Assembly (NCBI RefSeq): GCF_002803155.1
Contig: NZ_NNBP01000019.1
Span: 124,001-188,000, forward strand
Direction: 5' to 3'
DNA from: Streptomyces sp. CB02959
GTDB lineage: Bacteria; Actinomycetota; Actinomycetes; Streptomycetales; Streptomycetaceae
Length of the DNA stretch: 64,000 nucleotides
Under the pieces are notes generated by a model that was given only the letters and a program-made list of their open reading frames with translations, was not told the DNA's origin and did no database searches. A program made the translations under genes and the position numbers. Every line of letters starts with the position of its first letter. Positions within the stretch are counted from its first letter, which is position 1. This document shows, one piece after another, positions 58,926 through 64,000 of the stretch.

Positions 58926-59453
58926 TCAGGCGCCCGTCGTGCCGTCGATGCACTCCCGGATGAGGTCCGCGTGGCCGTTGTGGCGTGCGTACTCCTCGAT
59001 CATGTGGACCAGGATCCAGCGCAACGAGACTCCCTGGTCACCGAGGTACTGGGCCTCCTCTTCCGAGGGCTTGCCGGAGTCCGTCAGCGACGAGCCGGCG
59101 ATCAGCTCCCTGCTCCGTGCGACCTCCGCGCGCCAGAGGCCCAGGGCTTCGTCGATCCCGCGGCCCGGAACGAGCGTGAAGCCGTCGCCCGAACCCTCCC
59201 CGTACACCGGCGGCACGTCCTGTCCCGCGAACACCCGCCGGAACCAGTTGCGTTCGACCTCCGCCATGTGCTGGACCAGGCCCAGCAGCGTCATCGGCGA
59301 CGGCGCCACCGAGGCCAGCCGCAGCTGACGGTCATCGAGGCCCGCGCACTTCAGTTCCAGTGTGGCGCGGTGGAAGTCCAGCCAGCTCTCCAGGCTTTCG
59401 CGGTCCCCGGCGTGCGGCGGCGGGACGGGGCGGCGATCCGGTGTCGTATCCAT
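58926..59453 (-). CDS. DinB/DUF664-family protein
   Basis: The protein has 175 residues. The four-helix DinB fold with metal-binding His is visible: LLGLVQHMAEVERNWFRRVF (first His), and RWILVHMIEEYARHNGHADLIRE with two further His residues. Such proteins are metal-dependent thiol-dependent transferases or hydrolases, in actinomycetes often mycothiol-linked. The ATG at 59453 was chosen; upstream extension lies in the promoter of the LPMO gene. It is divergent from the LPMO gene and may be unrelated to it. Confidence 0.87.
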   Translation of the reverse strand: MDTTPDRRPVPPPHAGDRESLESWLDFHRATLELKCAGLDDRQLRLASVAPSPMTLLGLVQHMAEVERNWFRRVFAGQDVPPVYGEGSGDGFTLVPGRGIDEALGLWRAEVARSRELIAGSSLTDSGKPSEEEAQYLGDQGVSLRWILVHMIEEYARHNGHADLIRECIDGTTGA

Positions 59454-59509
59454 GCCCCTCACCCTCACACACCGGCGGCGCGACGGACGTCGCGCGGACA
59501 TGATCGCGT

Positions 59510-59525
59510 CATGGTCTAGACATGT
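59510..59525. promoter_or_regulatory. Dre-like box 1 upstream of the LPMO gene
   Basis: CATGGTCTAGACATGT contains the DasR core TGGTCTAGAC and matches 12 of 16 consensus positions by my count. It lies 107 bp before the LPMO start. Confidence 0.65.
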
Positions 59526-59549
59526 GCAGTTCCCCTTACTAATCTGCCG

Positions 59550-59565
59550 GTTGGTCTGGACCGCA
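59550..59565. promoter_or_regulatory. Dre-like box 2 upstream of the LPMO gene
   Basis: The core TGGTCTGGACC (with the 10-bp palindrome GGTCTGGACC) is a direct repeat of box 1, 40 bp away. Streptomyces chitinase promoters classically carry such TGGTCTAGACC direct repeats. Confidence 0.6.
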
Positions 59566-59631
59566 CACCGCACCGCACTTCACTCGACTCGCAGAACTCC
59601 CCTCCCCCCACCGTTTTTTCAGGAGCGAAGC

Positions 59632-60225
59632 ATGCGTAAGAAGCTCAGTGCCGCCGTCATAGGTCTCGGTATCGTCGGGGCCTCCTTCCTCGCGACGGGC
59701 AGCGCCTCCAGCCACGGCTACAGCGACGCGCCGCCGAGCCGTCAGGCGCTCTGCGCCAACGGCACCGTCAAGGACTGCGGCGCCATTCAGTACGAGCCGC
59801 AGAGTGTCGAGGCGCCCAAGGGGTTCCCGGCCGCCGGGCCGGCCGACGGCAAGATCTGTTCCGGCGGGCACGACAACTTCGCGCAACTGGACGACCCGCG
59901 CGGCGGCAAGTGGCCGGCGACCAAGCTCTCCCCGGGGCAGGGCTACACCTTCACCTGGCGGCTCACGGCCCGGCATGCGACGACGGACTTCGAGTACTTC
60001 ATCACCAAGGACGGCTACGACCCCGCCAAGCCGCTCACCCGCGCCGACCTCGAACCGGAGCCGTTCATGACGGTGCCGATGGGCGGCGCGCAACCGGGCG
60101 AGACGGTGCAGCACCAGGGCACCGTCCCCACCCTCAAGTCCGGGCACCACATCATCCTGGGCGTATGGAACATCGCCGACACGGGCAACGCGTTCTACGC
60201 CTGCTCGGACGTCGACCTGTCCTGA
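59632..60225 (+). CDS. AA10 lytic polysaccharide monooxygenase (chitin-active type)
   Basis: The protein has 197 residues. The signal peptide (1-27) ends just before H28 (HGYSDAPPSRQ), so the mature N-terminal His forms the copper histidine brace with H115 (TARHATTDFEYFIT); the axial Phe is F188 (GNAFYACSDVD). Two disulfide pairs are likely from four Cys. It has a catalytic domain only and no separate binding module. AGGAGC precedes the ATG. Chitin is the likely substrate given DasR-type boxes in the promoter, linking it to nagE1/E2/F in the same window. Confidence 0.93.
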   Translation: MRKKLSAAVIGLGIVGASFLATGSASSHGYSDAPPSRQALCANGTVKDCGAIQYEPQSVEAPKGFPAAGPADGKICSGGHDNFAQLDDPRGGKWPATKLSPGQGYTFTWRLTARHATTDFEYFITKDGYDPAKPLTRADLEPEPFMTVPMGGAQPGETVQHQGTVPTLKSGHHIILGVWNIADTGNAFYACSDVDLS

Positions 60226-60402
60226 CCCCGACCCCGCCCCTGGCGCTGCCGCCGCGTCCCGTCGGCAGGTGCGAAGTCTCCGTCGGGCCTCCCCGTCCTC
60301 CTCCGGGGAGGCCCTCGCGGCTCCGGAACCGTCCGCGGCTCCTGCACACTCTCCTTCACCCTTCCGCATCCCCGCCCCGGTCCACCTCCCCGCACCCTGC
60401 AA

Positions 60403-60421
60403 AACTGACGCAACGTCAGTT
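60403..60421. promoter_or_regulatory. Perfect 19-bp palindrome before the acyl-CoA synthetase
   Basis: AACTGACG-CAA-CGTCAGTT, 14 bp upstream of the start codon. The form TGACG...CGTCA is typical of TetR-family operators for fatty-acid and steroid catabolism genes. No TetR gene is in the window. Confidence 0.7.
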
Positions 60422-60434
60422 AAGCTCCGCCGTC

Positions 60435-62315
60435 ATGGTGGCCGACAGCTCCCGCAGCGACAGCCCGCCCGCCCGCGACCCCGATGAGCGCACCCCAGCC
60501 ACCGGCACCCCACCCACCCGCAACCCGGCCGCCCGCACCGCCTCCGCCTCGGCCCCCCGCACCATCGCCGAGCTGGTCCAGGCGCAGTGGACGGACCACC
60601 GCACCGCCCTCAAGTACCAGGAGGTGGCGCTCACCCACCACCAGGTCGCCGGTGCCGCCGCCGCGCGGGCCGCGTTGCTGGGGGAGCTGCTGCCGCGCGG
60701 CGCGGAACCGCACATCGGGGTGCTGCTCGACAACGTCCCCGAGTTCCCGCTCTGGCTCGGCGCGGCGGCGCTCGCCGGAGCCGCGGTCGCCGGTATCAAC
60801 CCCACCCGCCGCGGCCCGGAGCTGGCCCGAGACATCGCCCACACGGACTGCGCCCTGCTGATCACTGAACGGGCGCACCTGCCGCTGCTCGCCGGCCTCG
60901 ACCCGGTGCTCCCGCCCGAGCGGATACTGGTCACCGACGACCCCGCCTACCAGCAGCTGCTCGCCCCGTTCGAGGGCGTTCGGCCGGAAGACGTCACCGG
61001 CTCCGCGCTCCGCACTGCCGGGGAGGGGCGGGGGTCCACCCCGGGCCCCACCACCCGCATGCTCCTCTATTTCACCTCCGGCTCCACCGGGGCGCCGAAG
61101 GCCGCCCTGTGCAGCCAGGGCAGGCTCGCCGCCGCCGGCCAGTCCCTGGTCCGCTACTTCGGAGTGCGGAGGGAGGACGTCCACTACCTGTGCATGCCGA
61201 TGTTCCACGGCAACGCGGTGATCGCCGGCTGGGCCCCGGCGCTCGCCGGCGGCGCGGCCGTCGCCCTGCGCCGCCGCTTCTCGGCCTCCGCCTTCCTCCC
61301 CGACGTGCGCCGCCACGGCGCCACCTACTTCACCTACGTCGGCCGCGCCGTGCAGTACCTCCTCGCCACCCCGCCCGCCCCCGACGACCGCGACCACGCG
61401 CTGCGCACCGGGTTCGGCACGGAGGCGGGCGCCGTCGACGTCGCCCGCTTCGCCGACCGGTTCGGCGTGCGACTGGTCGAGGGGTACGGCTCCTCCGAGG
61501 GCGGCGCGGCACTGCAGCGCACTCCGGACACCCCGCCCGGCGCCGTCGGCCGGCCCGCCCCCGGCGACGACCTCGCCGTCGTCGACCCGGAAACCGGCGC
61601 CGAACTGCCGCCCGCCCGGCTCGACCCGGCCGGCCGGCTGCTCAACGGGGACCAGGCCATAGGGGAGCTGGTCAACCGGGGGCGCAGCGCCTTCGAGGGC
61701 TACTGGCGCAACCCGGAGGCCACCGCCGCCCGCACCCGGGGCCGCGCGCCGGGCCGCGCCGGGGCGGGGTGGTACTGGACCGGTGACCTGTTCTTCCGGG
61801 ACCCGGCCGGGTTCTTCCACTTCGCCGGAAGGGCGGACGACCGGCTGCGGGTCGACAGCGAGAACCTGGCCGCCGCGATGATCGAGAACATCCTCGCCCG
61901 CTACGTTCCGGCCACCGGCGTCGCCGTCTACGCCGTGCCCGACCCGGTCGCCGGCGACCAGGTCATGGCGGCGCTCGCACTGCCCGACGGCACGGCCTTC
62001 GACCCGGAGGACTTCGCGGCCTTCCTCGCCGCCCAGCCCGACCTCGGTACGAAGATGGCGCCCCGGTTCCTGCGGACCGTCGCCGCGCTGCCGGTCACCG
62101 CGACCAACAAGGTGCACCGGGTCGCCCTCCGGCGGTCCGGTTTCCGCTGTCCGGATCCGGTCTGGTGGCGACCGACCGGGCTCCCGGCCACCCGCCCGCC
62201 CGCCGATGACGGCCGCGCCGCCCCGTGGCGGTACCGCCGCTTCACCGACGGCGACCGTGCCGCCCTCCTGGCGCAGTACCGCGATCACGATCGGGAGCAT
62301 CTCCTCGACCGCTGA
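60435..62315 (+). CDS. Long/medium-chain acyl-CoA synthetase (ANL superfamily)
   Basis: The protein has 626 residues. The AMP-binding P-loop motif is LLYFTSGSTGAPKAALCS; later motifs are VEGYGSSEGGAAL (A5-type) and WYWTGDLFFRDPAGFFHFAGRADDRLRVDSEN in parts, plus the adenylation Lys near the end (TATNKVHRVAL). It activates a carboxylic acid as acyl-AMP then acyl-CoA. The FadD17/FATP-like group is a plausible placement. About 45 polar residues lie before the domain. A TetR-type palindrome sits 14 bp upstream. The acid is unknown. Confidence 0.9.
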   Translation: MVADSSRSDSPPARDPDERTPATGTPPTRNPAARTASASAPRTIAELVQAQWTDHRTALKYQEVALTHHQVAGAAAARAALLGELLPRGAEPHIGVLLDNVPEFPLWLGAAALAGAAVAGINPTRRGPELARDIAHTDCALLITERAHLPLLAGLDPVLPPERILVTDDPAYQQLLAPFEGVRPEDVTGSALRTAGEGRGSTPGPTTRMLLYFTSGSTGAPKAALCSQGRLAAAGQSLVRYFGVRREDVHYLCMPMFHGNAVIAGWAPALAGGAAVALRRRFSASAFLPDVRRHGATYFTYVGRAVQYLLATPPAPDDRDHALRTGFGTEAGAVDVARFADRFGVRLVEGYGSSEGGAALQRTPDTPPGAVGRPAPGDDLAVVDPETGAELPPARLDPAGRLLNGDQAIGELVNRGRSAFEGYWRNPEATAARTRGRAPGRAGAGWYWTGDLFFRDPAGFFHFAGRADDRLRVDSENLAAAMIENILARYVPATGVAVYAVPDPVAGDQVMAALALPDGTAFDPEDFAAFLAAQPDLGTKMAPRFLRTVAALPVTATNKVHRVALRRSGFRCPDPVWWRPTGLPATRPPADDGRAAPWRYRRFTDGDRAALLAQYRDHDREHLLDR

Positions 62316-62376
62316 CCGGCACCTCACCGACCGTGCCGGTACCCCGCGCGAGCGCCCGGCCCGGAACGCAAAAGAA

Positions 62377-62408
62377 GTGGGCGCCCCCGGTAAACCGAGG
62401 GCGCCCAC
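62377..62408. terminator. Terminator at the 3' side of tRNA-Lys copy 2
   Basis: GTGGGCGCCC pairs with GGGCGCCCAC around a CGG/CCG-closed loop. On the minus strand it is followed by TTCTTTTG, so it ends the tRNA transcript. It may also end the acyl-CoA synthetase transcript. Confidence 0.85.
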
Positions 62409-62409
62409 T

Positions 62410-62498
62410 TCCTACGTGCGCCGCCAGGGACTCGAACCCCGGACCCGCTGATTAAGAGTCAGCTGCTCTAACCAACTGAGCTAGCGGCGCGCGCTGAC
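62410..62498. repeat. 89-bp perfect direct repeat, right copy (contains tRNA-Lys)
   Basis: Identical to 56392-56480, same orientation. Confidence 0.9.
62417..62490 (-). tRNA. tRNA-Lys (anticodon CTT), copy 2
   Basis: 74 nt, identical to copy 1 at 56399-56472, with the same CTT anticodon and no encoded CCA. Confidence 0.96.
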
Positions 62499-62650
62499 AA
62501 AAGAAATACTACCTGGTCGAGAGGGGTGCTCACGACCACCCGCGGGGCCGCCCCCGTGGCACCCACGGGATCGCCCTCCTCGCCGCCCTCGTGATCAAGT
62601 CCGCGACGGCCCGGGACCCCGGGCTGCCACGGGCCGGGCTGCGCCCGGCC

Positions 62651-63409
62651 TCAGATCGCCAGCGACAGGAGGACCGGCGCGGCCTTGCGGTTGAGGGTGT
62701 CGGCGGCCTGCCGCAGACGGTGGGCGTGCTCCAGCGGCATGGACAGGGCCAGGCAGCCGACCGTCTTGCCGGCGGTGATCGGAACGGCGGCGCAGACCGT
62801 GCCGACCGCGTATTCCTGGAGGTCCAGGACGGGGACGGTCGGCGGCTGGCTGTCGAGCTTGTGGAACAGCACCTTCTCGTTGGTGATCGTCCGGGAGGTG
62901 AGCCGGGCGGTCTTGTGGCGCGAGAGGTGGTCCATCCGGCCGTCGTGGTCGAGCTGGGCCAGCAGGCACTTGCCGACCGCGCTGGCGTGTGCCGTGCGGC
63001 GGAACTCGGCCCACTCGTTGACCTTGGGTGCCAGCGGGCCGTCGGCGTAGTGGAGGATCTTGACCTCGCCGTCGATGTACCTGCTGATGTAGACCGCCGC
63101 CCCGACCGAATCGCGCAGCTGGTCCAGTGTGCGCTGGAGCTTGTCGCGCAGGGCGCGGCTGCGGTCGGCACCTGAGCCGAGCAGGAGCAGCGACTCGCCG
63201 ACGACGTACGCGCCGTCGGCGAGCTGCTGCGCGTAGCCTTCCCGGCGCAGCATCGACAGCAGCTGGGTGAGGTGGGCTGCCGGCAGTCCGGTCTCGCGGG
63301 CGATCTGCGCGTCGGTCACGCCGTCGGCGTGCCGGGAGATCGTTTCGAGTACGCGGAGGGCGTACTGCACCGAATGGAACGGCGCGGTCGGCTCGGGCTT
63401 CAGCGCCAC
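62651..63409 (-). CDS. IclR-family transcriptional regulator
   Basis: The protein has 252 residues. The N-terminal winged helix (VQYALRVLETISRHADGVTDAQIARETGLPAAHLTQLLSMLRREGY in parts, about 14-60) precedes the IclR effector domain with AHASAVGKCLLAQL and CAAVPITAGKTVGCLALSM in parts. ATG start at 63409. The 570-bp region upstream is free of genes, so the target may be itself or a gene beyond the window. The ligand is unknown. Confidence 0.9.
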   Translation of the reverse strand: MALKPEPTAPFHSVQYALRVLETISRHADGVTDAQIARETGLPAAHLTQLLSMLRREGYAQQLADGAYVVGESLLLLGSGADRSRALRDKLQRTLDQLRDSVGAAVYISRYIDGEVKILHYADGPLAPKVNEWAEFRRTAHASAVGKCLLAQLDHDGRMDHLSRHKTARLTSRTITNEKVLFHKLDSQPPTVPVLDLQEYAVGTVCAAVPITAGKTVGCLALSMPLEHAHRLRQAADTLNRKAAPVLLSLAI

Positions 63410-63895
63410 GGTGTCCCCCTAAGAGGTTGGTACCGCTTGCGTCGTGACCGCTGTTGACGGCCGCGACCGCGTGGAACGCGGGCCGCTTCCGGACAACGGG
63501 CTCGTATCACGATAGCGGTCAACGAGCCCGGATGGAGGGGGTCTTGACTGAAAACCGGGTCGGTTCACGCGTCTGTGCAGGCGCCCTGCACTCTGGCATA
63601 TGCCCAGGTCATGAACGGATCGTTGAATCCCGCGCGGACCGGCGGCAATGGCGGACGCGGGCGGGGCGGGCGGCCCGCTGACGGCCGGGGTTGACGGCCC
63701 GTGGTGACGTGCGAAGTTGACGGAGTGTCGGGTTTTCGCCTGAGGCTCGGGCGCCTCATTCTTCCGTCTGGTGATCTTCTTCCCGTCGGCTATCCGTACG
63801 CCTCATCTTTCACGCCTATCGCAGTGGGCGCGGATGTCTCAAAACGCGTGGGATGCCGGGCAGCGGCCCTCGGCCGCCGGGGAAACGGGCGGCGG
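63410..63895. other. Gene-free promoter region with GTTGACGG repeats
   Basis: No supported gene. The octamer GTTGACGG occurs in direct order at 63453-63460, 63690-63697 and 63716-63723; TTGACG could be -35 elements or an operator motif. Parts of this gap are less GC-rich. Confidence 0.45.
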
Positions 63896-63941
63896 GGGGC
63901 GTGCCGGAGCGCGCACCACGTGCCGCGCTCCCACACGCCCC
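63896..63941. terminator. Hairpin terminator near the window end
   Basis: GGGGCGTG with GAGCGCG pairs with CGCGCTC and CACGCCCC. It lies 38 bp beyond the probable stop of a minus-strand gene at the edge. Confidence 0.6.
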
Positions 63942-63979
63942 GGGGCGGTAACCACCGGGGGCACCGCCCACCGCGCCGC

Positions 63980-64000
63980 CTACAGCACCGCGCTCAGGAA
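63980..64000 (-). CDS. Possible last codons of a minus-strand gene running off the window
   Basis: The minus strand reads FLSAVL then TAG at the very edge, followed downstream by a hairpin terminator. Only six codons are visible, so this rests on the stop-plus-terminator arrangement. Confidence 0.25.
   Translation of the reverse strand, partial: FLSAVL

Noticed and set aside
56392..62498. The tRNA-Lys-bounded block as an integrative element
   Set aside because: No integrase, excisionase, replication or transfer gene is present between the repeats, so a functional mobile element is not supported; duplication or recombination remains possible.

Overview
The window is about 64 kb of very GC-rich actinobacterial chromosome, almost certainly Streptomyces. 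The support is strong third-position GC bias, GTG starts, ATGA/GTGA gene overlaps, two SsgA-like sporulation proteins, Mec-CysO-CysM, a three-gene GlcNAc PTS locus with DasR-type boxes, and class E sortase, DUF2510, DUF1707 and DUF3618 proteins. From memory, the order ssgG - M6 protease - pncA/pncB - clpS - cysO/cysM - nagE2/nagE1/nagF - rph - rdgB - tRNA-Leu follows the conserved core of S. coelicolor near SCO2924 to SCO2900. I could not check this.

Layout. 1-10 kb: end of a flavin disulfide reductase, SsgG-like protein, two RDD membrane proteins, a secreted M6 metalloprotease, then nicotinamidase (pncA) and nicotinate phosphoribosyltransferase (pncB), divergent from clpS-DUF2017. 11-16 kb: amino-acid permease with a structured leader; the CysO sulfur-carrier cysteine pathway, preceded by a cysteine-type leader peptide; a metallo-beta-lactamase-fold hydrolase. 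16-22 kb: GlcNAc PTS genes with DasR-like operators, rph, a lipoprotein, rdgB and tRNA-Leu(TAG). 21.7-29 kb: two tandem HNH endonucleases, an MHS transporter, an orphan histidine kinase, bcp, DUF3618, a GroES-fold protein, and an SMR exporter behind a guanidine-III riboswitch. 29-43.6 kb: class A penicillin-binding protein, three-gene ABC-2 exporter, DUF1707 protein, SGNH esterase, DUF445 protein, class E sortase, DUF3311 plus Na+/solute symporter, YidC-like insertase, FAH-family hydrolase. 43.9-46.3 kb: Gfo/Idh dehydrogenase divergent from a ROK regulator around a palindromic operator. 46.6-53.6 kb: a 2-aminoethylphosphonate module (GntR, FAD oxidase, phosphonatase-like HAD, PhnT/U/V/S transporter). 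53.7-56.4 kb: NagD-like HAD phosphatase, then decayed sequence with a HAD fragment and a class F sortase lacking its catalytic domain. 56.4-62.5 kb: a segment bounded by two identical tRNA-Lys(CTT) genes in 89-bp perfect direct repeats, carrying a second SsgA-like protein coupled to an unknown 440-residue protein, a DinB-like protein, a DasR-type AA10 LPMO and an acyl-CoA synthetase. The window ends with an IclR regulator and probably the last codons of another gene.

Functional links. The DasR-like boxes tie chitin attack (LPMO) to GlcNAc uptake (NagE1/E2/F). Mec, CysO and CysM form a protein-bound cysteine pathway; the CysO C-terminus here is Gly-Gly-Arg-Val, so Mec may have to trim it first. 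The phosphonate module has an oxidase plus phosphonatase and no PhnW-type transaminase in this window, which suggests an oxidative route from aminoethylphosphonate to phosphonoacetaldehyde and phosphate. The most unusual places are the CysO C-terminus with its leader peptide, the tRNA-Lys-bounded segment and the decayed sequence beside it, and the tandem HNH pair next to tRNA-Leu.
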